Source of the DNA: Diadophis punctatus similis
Lineage: Eukaryota; Chordata; Lepidosauria; Squamata; Dipsadidae
Length of the DNA stretch: 64,000 nt
Reading direction: 5' to 3'
NCBI GenBank assembly: GCA_023053685.1
Contig: JALIGW010000010.1
Span: 6,686,096 to 6,750,095 of the forward strand
The number at the start of each line of letters is the position of its first letter. Position 1 is the stretch's first letter. Below the pieces are notes generated by a model that saw nothing but the letters and a program-made list of their open reading frames with translations, was not told the DNA's origin and did not search any database. The position numbers and the translations under genes are program-made. Below are positions 10,116-22,400 of this stretch, piece by piece.

Positions 10116-13100
10116 TTATAGCAATTTGTGATATTTATTTTGGTTAAGCCAGTTATACCACCTGTCCCAAGTTTTATAGAATTCAGAGTCATCTTTGTCT
10201 TGCATTTCCAGTGACATCCTACTAAGTTCTGCGCATTCAAATACTTTATTAATGAGATTTAACGTAGTTGGGATTTTTTCGGTTTTCCAAGTCTGCGCAT
10301 ATATAATTCTTGCGGCTGTTGTAATGTGTAGAATTATATATCTATCTTCATTCGTCATTTTTTCCCTGAAGATTCCTAATAGGAAAAGCTCCGGCTTTAG
10401 GGGGATCGTTTTTGAGATTATTTGTTCAAGGCAGTTTTTGATCTTAATCCAAAAGTTTTTCGCTTTGGGGCAGGTCCACCATAGATGGTAGTATGTTCCT
10501 ATACCTTCTTTACACTTCCAGCACTTTGGGGAAAGTTTCGGGAACATTTTTGCCAATCGTGCTGGGGGAAGGTGCCACCGGTAAAACATTTTGTATATGT
10601 TTTCTTTGTATGGTATCGCCAGTGTTAGTTTATAATTTATAGACCAAATTTTTTCCCATTCGTTTAAATTAATTGAATAACCAAAGTTTTGTGCCCACGC
10701 AATCATTGAGCCTTTTACCACCTCTTCGAATAAATTATATTGGAGTAGGAAATTATATAGTTTGGAAATCATTTTTTGGTCCTTGCCCATTAATATTCTA
10801 TCTAAGTCACATTTTTTTTGAAATCCGTATTTTATTTTGTCTTTATTGTATTTTGATTTGACCTGTAAATAGTGCCACCAATCAAGGTCTATTCCTTTTT
10901 CTTTAAGTTCTTGTTTTGAGAACATCTCATTGTGTTCATCTAGGAGTTGTTGATATGTTATAATCTTATTTACGTCTAAAAGGTTCGGGTATATAATTGC
11001 TTCAGTTGGTGATATCCATTTTGGAACACTTCTATAATGGTCCTTCCTTATTGTTAACCATGTGTCTAATAGGTTCTTTCTTATATAATGTCGACGGAAA
11101 TATGTATGTGTTTTATAGGTGTTCCCCCATAAGAAGGCGTGCCAACCTATCTGCAAATCGAAACCCTCTAGAGTTAATATCCTTCTGTTTTTTAGTGTAA
11201 TCCATTCCCTCATCCAATTGAGTGTAGCAGATTGGTGGTATAGCTCCCAGTTAGGGAGACCAAATCCTCCTCTCCTGCTATGGTCTTGAAGAAGTTTCAG
11301 TTTGATCCTCGCTTTTCTTTTGGCCCATATGAATTTATGAATCATTTTATTTAAATTTGAAAAAACTGTTTTGTTCAACTTTATTGGAATTACCTGGAAT
11401 AGGAATAAGATCTTGGGTAAGATGTTCATTTTGATTGTCGCGATTTTACCCATAAATGATAATTGAAGTTTTGACCATCCGTCAAGGTCCTTACTAATTT
11501 TCTGTATTAGTTTTATATAATTATCCTCCTTTAATGAACTACATCTTGCGGTGAGCCATATCCCAAGATATTTAACTCTTTTAACTATTTTCATGCCTAA
11601 TAAATTTTCCAATTTGATATTTTGTTTTGGTGTCATGTTTTTAGTTATTATTTTTGTTTTTTTCCTTATTAATTTTTAGGCCTGCCGCCTTTCCAAATTT
11701 TTCAATTTCTTTGATTAGAGTCGGGCCGGTGTCTAGAGGTTCTTCAATTATAAATGTCATATCGTCAGCGAAGGCTTGAAGTTTGAATTCCTCCTTCCTG
11801 ATTTTTAGACCTTTTATCTCTTGCATGCTTCTTACTTTCCTCAATAGGCTTTCTAATGCTAATATGAAAATTAATGGGGCTAACGGGCATCCTTGACGTA
11901 CTCCTTTTTAAATATCTATTTTCTCTGTGATATCGTTATTTACTATTATTTTTGCTGTTTGGGTACTATATATAGCTCTGATCAACCCTATAAATTTTTC
12001 GCCAAATTTCATTTTTTCTAGTTGTATAATAAAAAATTGCCAGTAAAGGTTGTCGAATGCTTTTTGGGCGTCGACAAAGATAAGCGCTAGTTGTTTATCT
12101 ATGTGTATATCGTAGTACTCTAGTATATTGAGTATTATTCTGGTATTGTTCCTTATCTGTCTGTGGGGTAAAAAACCGTTTTGATCTGAGTGGTAATCCG
12201 ATTTAAAAAAATTTTGAATCGTTCAGCCATTATTGATGCAAGTATCTTGTAATCCGTATTTAGTAATGAAATCGGTCTATAATTTTTAATGTTTTGTTTG
12301 CTCAAATCTTCCTTGGGTATCAGAGTTAAATATGCTTCTTTCCAGGACTCGGGTAGTTCCCCTTTTTCCATTGTTTCATTAAATAAGTCTAACATTACTA
12401 GTTCTAATGAGCTTTGTAGATTTTTGTATATTTCGAAGGGGATACCGTCCGGACCTGGTGATTTATTGTTCTTTTGTTTACCGATGGCATTTCTTAATTC
12501 TATTAGAGTGATCTTGTCATTTAGCATATTCCTGTCCTCCTCCAGCACGATTGGCAAATTGCTTTCATTGAGATATTCTTTAATTGCTTCATCTTTTGGG
12601 TCTTCCTGTTTGTAAAGGTCGGTATAAAAGGTTTGAATTATATTTTTTTTCTCAGTGATTCTGGTATGTACTTCCCCATTTTGGTCCTGAAGAGCGTCAA
12701 TTGTTCTATCTGCTTTTTCTTTTGCAAGTTTATAAGCGAGCCATCTTCCTGGTTTGTTGGCTGATTCGAAATAGTTTTGTTTTGCTAATTTAAGTTTCCT
12801 GGCCAATTGCTCTTGCGTTATCAAGTTTATTTTATGCCTGGTTATATTTAGGTCCTCTAATGTTTTAGAATCTTTGGGGTCTTCTTGCAATGTTTTCTCT
12901 AATTCGTGCAATTTAGTTGTTAATGTATTTAATTTGTTATTTCTCTCTTTATTACGTTTGGCCAAGTAAGCTATGGACAGCCCCCTTATGTATGCCTTCG
13001 TTGTATCCCATAGAGTTCTTAGGGAAGTCTGTTCTTTAGTGTTAATCTGAAAAAAGATATCTAATTCTTTCTGCATCATTTTAATATAATCTTTTTCCTT

Positions 13101-13932
13101 TGTTATTGTTTGGTTTAAGGTCCATCTTACTCTTATTTTACTATTTGGCTCTTTCCATTTTATCCATAAAGGATTGTGGTCGGCCCAGGCATTTGGAAGA
13201 ATTTCAGACTCAGCCAAATCGTTTAAGAATTCCCCATTTGCCCAGGCCATATCAATCCTCGACCATGATTTGTGTGGAAATGAAAAGAAGGTATAGTGCC
13301 TGCTGTCTGGATTTTGGTATCGCCAACTGTCTTTTAAATTAAATTCTGTTGCCAATTGATCAAATGATGCCGGTAGTACTCTTCTTGCTTTTTTCTTATT
13401 GGTACCTTTGTAGTCCTTTTTCCTATCCACGACTGCGTTGAAATCGCCTATTATCAATAATTTCTCCCACTGTATTTCTAGTAATTTTTTATGTAATGCT
13501 GGAGAAAAAGGCTGATTGATTTATATTTGGGGCATATATAACCACTATCGTTACAGATTTGCTTCCATTTTTTGTTTGTATTATCAGTATTCTACCGTCC
13601 TCATCTGAATATAGTAGTTTTGGATTCAACCATGCTTTTGTATATATTGCTATTCCACGCTTCTTATGTGTAGATAATGCTGTGAATAGTTTCCCTAACT
13701 TTGGGAATTCCAAAATCTGATGTTGTTCTTTTTTAATGTGTGTTTCTTGTAGACAGATAATGTCTGCATTTTGATTTAGTAATTTGTGGAAAAAGTTTTT
13801 CCTTTTTGTGGGCGAGTTTAGTCCATTTATATTCAGGGATAGCAGATTTACTGTCTGTTCAGTTGGTGGTTTCCCTTGGTTTTGCTCTCTTTGCCTCGGC
13901 CTGTGCTCTCGTTGTCGCACCATCTCTACCAT
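10116..13932 (-). pseudogene. L1-a ORF2 (endonuclease, reverse transcriptase, C-terminal zinc region)
   Basis: The endonuclease spans 13932-13170 with L-N-I-N-G-L-N-S, L-Q-E-T-H, I-G-D-F-N-A, S-R-I-D-M and A-W-A-D-H-N. RT follows with S-P-G-P-D-G, Y-R-P-I-S-L-L-N and the catalytic F-A-D-D (11761-11772). The C-terminal region (11636-10116) has a C-W-K-C ... H ... C zinc-knuckle-like motif and ends W-Y-N-W-L. Breaks are a shift near 13460-13490, a shift near 12153-12200, an in-frame TAA at 11908-11910 and a break near 11640. Its job was target nicking and cDNA synthesis for L1 mobility. Confidence 0.92.
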
Positions 13933-14991
13933 AATTAACTGCCACCGTCCTCACACTTTCTTCTTTTTGCAGTAAATTTTCTTCTGAACTTATCTCCTCC
14001 AAGCTCTCCCTTTCCCCCTCTGCCTTTGTTTCATGTTCCTCTACTACTTTAATATACTGCTCGTAAAAGTCTCTGGCATCTTCTATTGTTGTGAGTTTAT
14101 GTTTTTTATCCAGTAGGGTTATTAGCATTCCTTCAGGTAATAACCACCTGAAGGATATCCTATGTCTATTCAGTTTGGTGGATAAGAATTGATAGGGCCG
14201 CCTTTTTTCCCTTACACGTCTTGGTATTTGTCTAAGTACTAGTATCTCTTTACCGTTATGTGTGACTGTATTTTCTTTCGATAAATTATAAATTTCATCT
14301 CTAACTATTCTTTTGGTAAATCTAATATGTACTTCTTTCGGTAGTCTGTTCTTTCGGGCATAGCTCGTATTCAGTCTATATATTTCATCCATATCCATTA
14401 TTGTTTCCTTAGTGTTCTATTTGTCATACTAGCAATTATTTGCGCCATGACCTCCGGCAAGTTCTCATCTTTACTTTCAGTAACATTTTGAAATCTAAGA
14501 AAGAAGGCCGATTTTTCAAGCTCTAGATTTAAAATTGCCTCTTCGAGATCCCTGTTTATTATATCTGTTTTATTCTCTGCAACTTGAAGTCTAAGTTCAA
14601 TCCTCTCATTATGTTCCTCTATTTTTTTTATTCTCTGTACATTGTTTGCCAGTTCTCCTTGAATTGATTCCAATCTCTCATCTAGTTTTCCCACCCTGTC
14701 ATCCACCTTTTTGATATCGTCCCTCACCTCTCCTATTGTCCCTCTCATGTGGTTGTAATTTCTGTCAATGGACTCCTGCATTTTAATCATCATCTCCTGG
14801 AGTGATGCTTGAGTTGTCGATGTCATTTGTGTACTGGAAGTTCCACCTGCTCTATCTCCTGTGGAACCTTCGGTAGTACGCTGGTTTGATGAAGTTGGGG
14901 GTAGGGTTGAGGTTTTTTGTTTCCCTATTTTAGTTACAGTGGATGTAGTAGACATTTTTAATACACTCCAGATGGTGTCCCAGTATACCAT
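13859..14991 (-). pseudogene. L1-a ORF1 (RNA chaperone), one frameshift
   Basis: The N-terminal part (14991-14398) starts at an ATG and has a Ser/Thr-rich head. A long coiled coil follows (about residues 60-150, heptad-like I/L/V spacing), then the start of the RNA-recognition domain. A frameshift near 14398 moves the rest into another frame (14398-13859). That part contains R-L-N-T, P-K-E-V-H-I-R-F, Q-I-P-R-R-V-R and R-P-Y-Q-F motifs of the L1 ORF1 RNA-binding core. Such proteins form trimers that coat L1 RNA. Confidence 0.9.
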
Positions 14992-16266
14992 ACGAAACCT
15001 CTTCTCCCTCTTGTTATTTTAGCACCAATTCTTTCTTTAGTTCCCACTATTCGTTTTTTTTTACTATTTATATCTTTTTCTTCAAGTCTCACATCAATCT
15101 ATTTCTTAGAATCTAATGTCGATTTCCTCAAATGATTATATCACACCCTTAATTCCTTCATTATAAATTGTAAATTATATATAAATGTTATCACCGTTTA
15201 CATCACATTTATATCACGTTCGCAAGGGATCAATCAATAATTATCAATGCTTAAAGTAATTAATCTAGGTTCTATATATAATGTTATTTTCTAGACTCTA
15301 TTATATAGATATTGTATAAATATGTAAATATATAGCAATGAATATATCTAGAATGTCCAGTTTGTATATATAGTCCAGAGTCCACAGTTTATATATATGT
15401 GAATATAAGTAGAATATAGTTTAAGTCAATACTTAAATTTATCTAGGGTAAAGGTTCAAATAAGTTATGGAAGCAAGTACTCACTTATAAATATTTCTTT
15501 TAGTCTATTGTCCTTTTGTTGATATATTTATAGTCTATATTTTACTAGTCCTTAGAGTCCAATGTTGATCTTGCTGGTAGTTCTATCTCCTTGTTTAATA
15601 GTTAAAAATGTCCTCTGGATTTTGCTGTGTCACCGTCTCAGTTCCTTCTCTTTTCTTTCAACTCTACCTTCCTCCCACCTTCCGCACTTTCCAGAAATCT
15701 TTCTTGCCCTTTTGCTGTAGATCTTTACCTTTTTAGTTCTCCAAACACAGTTCTCTTTTTGTTTCTTGCAGAGTGCTTTAAATCAAATTGGGTCATAAAT
15801 CTGTCTTGGTTCAGCAAGCCCTCTGCCCGTCCTTTTCGCTCCCCCTTGCAATCGCGGCTTTTCCCTCTGGGAGCTTTCTGTCTTAAATCCACAGGTCAGC
15901 AATCAGCTACAAGGGCACACCGTCTTATTTCCTTCCACCAGTTGTTGAAAAAACCTCTCAATAGTATATCTCTCTCACAGTCTCTGCCACAATTCTTTGC
16001 TGTTTTTCTCTTACTTCCTTATCTGAGTCGGGCTGTCATGTCTCCAGATTGGCCATGGAGGCTGATTTCTTCACGATCGGCTCCAGGAGTTGTTCTTGCT
16101 CCCTGGGTGGATTGCTTGTCCTCCCCAGAGGCTCCGAACTCTCCCCCTTCGAATCACTCTTCCCTCCAGGTCAGTGATCGCCGCTAGGCAACCGAAATCA
16201 GTGAAAAGCACAGATGCAGCCTCAGAGGATCTTGAGGCTATTGTGCCCAGACATGACGTCAAACCG
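14992..16266 (-). other. L1-a 5' UTR
   Basis: The right end (about 15880-16266) is GC-richer with CpGs, as expected of an internal L1 promoter. The middle (15100-15560) is very A/T-rich. No supported gene. Confidence 0.7.
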
Positions 16267-16278
16267 TCTTTTTGTGAG

Positions 16279-16640
16279 TTTTGATGTTATTAACTGATAG
16301 GGTCTTCTCAGTTCTTGTACCCTTCTAGGGATTTGTTTTAACACAATCAACTGTCTATCCCTGTGCTCCAACGGGTCATCTCTTACTCTGTGCAAAATTT
16401 CATCTCTTACAGATTTTTTTATAAATCTAATATGCACTTCTCTTGGGAGATTGTTTCTTCTAGTGAAATTAGTATGAATTCTAAATATTTCATCGATTTC
16501 ATTTATTATTTCCTCTTTCCCAATCCCTAGTGCTTTCGCTAAAATGTCAGCCATCAATTCCGGAAGATCTTCTCCTTTTTCTTCCCTGACATTTTGTATT
16601 CGTAAGAAGAAGGCTGCCATTCGTAAGAAGAAAGCTGCCA
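16279..16640 (-). pseudogene. L1-b ORF1 central part
   Basis: Minus-strand coding for an L1 ORF1 RNA-binding core with F-F-L-R-I-Q-N-V, P-R-E-V-H-I-R-F, Q-I-P-R-R-V-Q and R-R-P-Y-Q. A short in-frame tandem duplication (about 21 bases, giving A-A-F-F-L-R twice) sits right at its truncated 5' end near 16597-16640. It joins in frame to the block ending at 9619 once L1-a is removed. Confidence 0.85.
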
Positions 16641-18036
16641 TATGAGAGAGAGTGTCGGTGATGGTTGAGCCAAGATACACAAAGTCATGGGCGACCTCCA
16701 ATTCTTGTGCAAAGATTGTAATATAGGGAGGTGAATCCACGTCCTGTCCCATGACTTGCATTTTTTTTTCAGGCTGATTCTTAATCCAAAATCTTGGCAG
16801 GCCTTGCTAAAACAGTCCATGAGTCGTTGAAGGTCTTCAGCAGAATGAGCAGTAACGGCAGCATCGTCAGCGAAGAGGAAATCCCTTAAGCATTTCAGTT
16901 GGACTTTAGACTTTGCTCTCAATCTAGAGAGACTAAAAAGTTTTCCGTCTGATCTGGTCCAGAGATAAACTCCCTCTGTTACAGTTCCAAAAGCATGCTT
17001 CAGCATCACAGCAAAGAAGATCCCCAATAGAGTTGGCGCAAGGACACAGCCCTGTTTCACTCCACTTCGAATGTCAAAGGAATCTGATGTTAAGCCATCA
17101 AAAACTACCGTGCCCTTCATTTCCTCATGAAAGGACCTGATGATGTTGAGGAGCTGGGGTGGACATCCGATCTTAGGGAGGATTTTATAAAGGCCGTCCC
17201 TACTAACCAGGTCAAAAGCTTTCGTAAGATCTATGAACGCTACAAAGAGTGGCTGTCTTTGTTCCCTGCATTTTTCCTGCAGCTGTCTAAGATAAAATAC
17301 CATATCAGTAGTGGACCTGTTCGCTTGGAATCCACACTGTGATTCTTGATTGACTCTCTCTGCAAGCACCTGGAGCCTCTTCAATACAACACGGGCAAGC
17401 AGCTTCCCTACCACACTAAGAAGGAAGATGCCGCGGTAGTTGTTACAGTCACCCCTGTCACCTTTGTTCTTATACAATGTGATGATATTAGCATCCTTCA
17501 TGTCCTGCGGTACTCTGCCTTCCCTCCAACAATGACAAAAGATTGCATGCAGTTCCGTGAGGATGATCTTTTTGCAGCACTTCAAAACTTTGGCAGGGAT
17601 ATTATCTTTCCCGGGTGCCTTGCCAGAGGCGAGGGAGTCCAGAGCCGCATTTAGTTCCTCTAAGTTTGGCTCATTGTCAAGCTCCTCCAAGACAGGTAGG
17701 CACTCAATGCTGTTCAAAGCCTCATCAGTTATCACATTTTCTCTAGAGTATAACTCAGAGTAGTGCTGCACCCATTGTGCAATCTGCTGCGTTCGGTCCT
17801 GGATAATCTCACCTGTAGCAGACTTCAAGGGGGCAGACTTCTTCTGTGTTGATCCTAAGGCCTGCTTGATGCCATCATACATCCCCTTGATGTTACCTGT
17901 GTTGGCAGCTATCTGGATCCGAGAGCAAAGCTGCAACCAATAATCATTTGCACATCTCCTGGCGGCCTGGCGGACTTTGCTATGAGAAGCTCGCAGAACT
18001 TGTAGATTGTGCACACTGGAGCAGACTTTATATGCA
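16641..18036 (-). pseudogene. APE-type LINE reverse transcriptase (LINE-R), downstream block
   Basis: A long open frame (18036 to about 16770) encodes a non-LTR reverse transcriptase. Motifs include S-G-K-A-P-G-K-D-N-I, N-N-Y-R-G-I, E-S-Q-C-G-F, F-I-D-L-T-K-A-F-D, G-V-K-Q-G-C-V-L-A-P-T-L and the catalytic F-A-D-D. A frameshift in an A-run (plus strand T-run near 16762-16770) moves the last part into another frame, ending V-Y-L-G-S-T-I-T. L1-b then cuts it off. The clade is uncertain (RTE-like or a neighbour). The upstream portion lies at 23807-24004, beyond two nested hAT elements. Confidence 0.85.
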
Positions 18037-18399
18037 ATCAGCGCCAGGGGCGGGTTCCTAATTTTTTACTACCATGCTGTGGGCGTGGCTTATTTTGTGG
18101 GTGTGGCTTGCCAGCCATGAGACCAGGTGGGCGTGGCTTGCCGGTCATATATTAGTTATTTCAGAGAGATGTTACTACTATTTTTGCTATTTTATACCTT
18201 ACATGAAAAGCTTTGCATACAAAGTGCGTGTTACACCATGGCAACACAGCAACCTTTATATGCAGAAAATGCTATAGTTAAAAGACAAGCAAGTCCCATA
18301 CAGCATTTTTGGTTTCAGTCATGGATTCCTTAGACCAGCGGTTCCCAACCTGGGGGTTGGGACCCCTTTGGGGGTCGAATGACCATTTCCCAGGGGTCA

Positions 18400-18651
18400 C
18401 CCGGCATCCTCAGCTCCCCCCCTGCCACAAGCCTGGCCATATCGGCTTAACTCGTCTGAGCCCTCCAATTGGTCGGGAGAGGTGCCATTCAGGGAGAGGT
18501 GTTTGTGACGCCTGGCAGCCGAGTTTGAAGGCATCAGCTAAGGGGCGGGGCGTCGCAAGATTGCGTGCTGGAGAGTGCAAGGCGGTGCTTAAGACATCTG
18601 TGGCCGCCCCTGTCTCCTGCTCACAGCGGCAGTTTCTTTCCGCTGGTGTCG
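18400..18651. other. Non-coding interior of hAT-B
   Basis: A GC-rich stretch between the hAT-B left end and the truncated start of L2-a. I recognise nothing in it. Confidence 0.5.
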
Positions 18652-21156
18652 AATGGACCTGACCCAAGTAGTTCAGGGTCCGACTCATGAGGGTGGTCAC
18701 ACGCTTGACCTTGTGTTTCTCTCGGGGCAGTGGAGAGATGATCTGGGGCTAAGGGGTTTAGTCACAGTACCCTTGTCGTAGTCAGATCATTTCCTTCTGA
18801 GGTTGGATTTCATGGCACCACGCCTCCACCGCAAGGAGGCGGGACCGACTAAGTGGTTCCGCCCCAGGCGCCTAATGGAACCCGACGGATTCCAGAGGGA
18901 ACTTGGGGAGATACCTGAATCCCTGGTACACAGTTCGTCCGAATCCCTGGTTGCCGCCTGGAATCAGGTGGCAGCGGGGGCTCTGGACTGGATTGCGCCT
19001 TTGCGGTCTCTCCGTGGAAGTGGATCCAGGAGGGCTCCTTGGTTTACCGAGGAACTCTGGGAGATGAAGCGCCACAAGAGACGCCTAGAGCGACGATGGA
19101 GATCTAGTAAAGCTGAGTCTGACCGGACACTTTTAAGAACTTTCATTAAGTCTTACTTAGTGGCGATAAGGGCGGCAAAATGTTCGCATTTTTCCGCTCT
19201 TATTGCGTCCGCTGACTCTCGCCCAGCCGCCCTGTTTAGGGTGACCCGCACCCTTCTGGCTAAGGAGGAAGGCGGAGACCCCTTGCAGGGTAGAGCTGAG
19301 GAATTTTCTCTGTTTCTGGCGGACAAAGTCACTCAGATTCGGACAGACCTGGACTCCGATTGGGCAGTACAGGCCGAGATGACTGGGGCAGGTCTTAGTC
19401 CGGTTATATGGGAAAGGTTTGAACCGGTGACTCCTGAGGATGTGGACAAGGCCATAGGAGCTATGAGTTCCGCCACTTGTTTATTGGACCCGTGTCCTTC
19501 CTGGTTGGTTTCGGCCACCAGGGAGGTTTCACGCGGCTGGCTCCAGGCGTTGGTCAACGCTTCTCTGAGAGAGGGGTCCGTCCCGCAGCCCTTAAAAGCT
19601 GCGGTGGTGAGGCCCCTCCTCAAGAAGCCTTCCCTGGACCCGGCGGATTTAAAGAACTTCCGTCCAGTCTCCAACCTTCCCTTCGCGGGGAAGGTTGTTG
19701 AGAAAGTGGTGGCACTCCAGCTCCTACGACTGTTGGATGACACTGATTTTCTGGATCCCTTTCAATCTGGCTTCAGGCGCGGTTACAGTACGGAAACGGC
19801 TTTGGTCACCCTGATGGATGATCTCTGGCGAGCCCGGGATGGGGGTCATTCCTCTATCCTGGTGCTACTTGACCTCTCAGCGGCCTTCGATACCATTGAC
19901 CATGGTATCCTTCTGCGTCGTCTCGGAGAGGTGGGGGTGGGTGGCACTGTTCTGCAGTGGTTCTCCTCCTTCCTCTCTGACAGGACGCAGTCGGTGTTGA
20001 CAGGGGGGCAGAGGTCGAGCCCTAGGCCCCTACTATGTGGGGTGCCACAGGGCTCGGTCCTCTCGCCCATCCTGTTTAATATCTACATGAAGCTGCTGGG
20101 TGAGATCATCCGACGACACGGGGTGAGGTATCAGCAATATGCTGATGATACCCAGTTGTACATCTCCACCCCGTCTCAATTTGGGGAAGCCGTAGACGTA
20201 ATGGACCGCTGCCTGGCCGATGTTAGGGTCTGGATGGGGAAGAACCGGCTAAAGCTTAACCCTGACAAGACTGAGTGGCTGTGGATATTGCCTCCTAAGG
20301 ACTCGACCAACTGTCCCTCCTTGGTTCTTGGGGGGGAGAAATTAGCCCCCTCAGAACGGGTTCGCAATTTGGGTGTCCTCCTAGATCCACAGCTAAAATT
20401 GGAACAACATCTTTCAGCTGTGGCTAGGGGGACCTTTGCACAAGTACGTCTTGTGCACCAATTGCAACCCTACTTGGAGAAGGAGGCACTTCTTACAGTC
20501 ACTCATGCCCTTATCACCTCACGGATGGATTACTGCAATGCGCTCTACATGGGGCTACCCTTGAAGAGTGTCCGGCGACTGCAATTGGTGCAAAATGCAG
20601 CTGCGCGAGCTGTGGTGGGTGTACCTAGATGCACCCACGTAACACCTATCCTCCGCCAGCTGCATTGGTTGCCCATTAGTCTCTGGATCCAATTTAAGGT
20701 GTTGGTCGTTACCTTTAAAGCCCTACATGGCTCAGGGCCAGGTTATCTTCGGGACCGCATCCTGCCGCATACCTCCCTACGACCGGTCAGAGCCCACAGA
20801 GTCGGCCTCCTCCAGGTCCCGTCGACCAAACAATGTCGGCTGGCGGGACCTAGGGGGAGGGCCTTCTCTGTGGGAGCTCCCTCCCTGTGGAACCAACTTC
20901 CTCCAGAGATCAGGACCATCCCCACCCTACTGGCCTTCCGGAAAGCAATAAAGACCTGGCTCTTCCGGCAGGTGGGGTGAATGAGATACTCTTTTAACTT
21001 TTGTATTTTCTGTATTTTTAACCATTGCATTGTGTATTGTTATATATTTTAATGAACTTTTATTTTGTATTGGATCTACATGCTGTGAGCCGCCCTGAGT
21101 CCCTAGGGATTGGGCGGCATAGAAATCCACCAAAATAAATAAATAAAATAAATAAA
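18652..21156 (+). mobile_element. L2 LINE copy L2-a (CR1/L2 superfamily), 5' truncated
   Basis: It starts inside the endonuclease domain, at the position matching about 47120 of L2-b. It runs through RT to a short 3' UTR containing GCCGCCCTGAGTCCC and an (AATAAA/AAT)n tail ending at 21156. It is sense to the host gene. Confidence 0.9.
18655..20980 (+). pseudogene. L2-a ORF2: endonuclease end and reverse transcriptase
   Basis: Apart from one TAG (18779-18781) replacing the W of the S-W-S-D-H endonuclease motif, the frame is open to the stop at 20980. The stretch 18803-20980 is 725 codons without a break. RT motifs are K-N-F-R-P-V-S-N-L-P, Q-S-G-F-R-R-G-Y-S-T-E-T-A, D-L-S-A-A-F-D-T-I-D, G-V-P-Q-G-S-V-L-S-P and the catalytic Y-A-D-D. 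The C-terminus has the conserved L-H-W-L-P-I and W-N-Q-L-P-P-E-I-R motifs of CR1/L2 elements. The RT would be intact, but there is no complete endonuclease. Confidence 0.92.
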
Positions 21157-21158
21157 GG

Positions 21159-21764
21159 GAGTCACGGGAGGGAACGGCCAGCCAACGACCACTTAAGTTT
21201 AAAAGCGCACAACGGTGGGAAGGAGGACAACTGGGTCGGGCTCATCTGTCTGCCCTCTCGCCCTCAGCTGGCGCGGAGACCCAGAGAACAAAGAGGCAAA
21301 CAGGGAGGGAGGGAAGAGAGAGACTGAGAGATATTAGCACAGGGCTAGCTGATCATACAGCCTCGGTGCTGAGGGCGCCACTGCTGGGGGCAGGAGGAGC
21401 TAAGCCGGAGGGAACTGGAGAAGGAGGTGGTGCCAGAGCATGGTCCATCGCCGCCGCCCTGCTCCGTATGATCAGGCTAGCCCTGTGCTAATATCTCTCA
21501 GTCTCTCTCTTCCCTCCCTCCCTGTTTGCCTCTTTGTTCGCTGGGTCTCCGCCACCCTGCTCTGTATGATCAGGTTAGCCCTGTGCTAATGTCTCTCAGT
21601 CTCTCTCTTCCCTCCCTCCCTGTTTGCCTCTTTGTTCGCTGGGTCTCCGCGCCAGCCGAGGGTGAGAGGGCAGACAGACGAGCCCGACCCAGCTGTCCTC
21701 CTTCCCGCCGTTGTGCACTTTTAAACTTAAGTGGTCATTGGCTGGCCGTTCCCTCCCATGACTC
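21159..21764. repeat. Large imperfect palindrome with a partial duplication in its right arm
   Basis: The left arm (21159-21359) begins GAGTCACGGGAGGGAACGG and reappears inverted at 21567-21764, ending CCGTTCCCTCCCATGACTC. A second inverted copy of the inner half lies at 21467-21553. The centre is about 21360-21466. The arms are about 200 bp, so the structure looks like a foldback element. It abuts the L2-a tail. No TSD could be confirmed. Confidence 0.85.
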
Positions 21765-21772
21765 AGAAAAGG

Positions 21773-22400
21773 ATGGCCGGCAACGCGATGGAGAGGCGGG
21801 TTCTGCAGCTGGCGGTCTCCATGAGGGAGGAGAGAGAGCAGGGGGGAGGGGGTTTCTAATCGGGGGACCCTATGGCTGGCAGCCCCCCTTTTTCTTCCAG
21901 CTCTACCCTCCTCCTGTTGGGCAACTTCTCCAAAGACGGGCAATGGGGAGCAAGGAGTCGTGGACAGGATCGCTGCGCGGTGGTGGGGATTTGCAGCCCC
22001 CCATCTCCCGGGTGGGGTATGGATCAGACTGGGGAAGGGGTGCAGAGGGATGGGGGAGAAGCAGGAAATTATGGCCAGGTTTCCAGGGCTGCACTCTCCG
22101 GGGTGTGTCCGGGTCTCTTGGGGCCAGCCTTTTTTTTTTTGCACTGGGATCTTTCACCAAATGGTTGCCCCCAAGCGGAGGGCACCTTTTGGAGAAGGCG
22201 AGGCGAGGGTGGGGTGGGCTGGCTGGCTGGCTGGTTCCCTGGACAAGGTCGGCTCTGTGGGGTAGGCTGGCTTTGCTACAAGTGTAGGCAGGGCGGGCAG
22301 GATCCCCTCCCTGCTCGCTCCACTTTCCTGGAGTGACTGAATAACCATAATGCGCTTATTTGTCCGGGTTGCCAGAGAGTTTGGATCTTGCAGTGCTGAG
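21773..22400. other. GC-rich stretch, no gene seen
   Basis: Open frames occur on both strands but show no domain, and none is favoured over the others. Treated as the interior of hAT-B or of an unrecognised element. Confidence 0.4.

Larger units (their letters stand above)
9632..16266 (-). mobile_element. Full-length L1 LINE (L1-a) with target-site duplication
   Basis: A 6,635-bp L1 in minus orientation. It is flanked by 12-bp TCTTTTTGTGAG copies (9620-9631 and 16267-16278). It begins on the plus strand with a poly-T run (its poly-A tail). Parts from right to left are a 5' UTR, ORF1, ORF2 and a 3' UTR of about 480 bases. Both ORFs are broken by frameshifts and stops, so it is a dead copy. 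It inserted into L1-b, showing that L1-b is older. Confidence 0.9.
8590..16640 (-). mobile_element. L1 LINE copy L1-b, split by L1-a and 5' truncated
   Basis: Two blocks belong together: ORF1 middle part at 16279-16640, and ORF1 end plus ORF2 endonuclease at 8590-9619. The full-length L1-a lies between them with a duplicated target (TCTTTTTGTGAG). Reading across the gap restores the ORF1 frame through S-K-L-T-K-R. The 5' end is truncated inside ORF1 at about 16640 against another LINE. The 3' part is lost at about 8607, where the retrovirus side begins. Confidence 0.85.

Noticed and set aside
15627..16187. 186-codon plus-strand open frame
   Set aside because: Lies in the L1-a 5' UTR on the opposite strand, with no motif.
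21526..22287. 253-codon plus-strand frame and several minus-strand frames in GC-rich sequence
   Set aside because: Frames are open on both strands with no conserved motif, and they start inside the palindrome arm.
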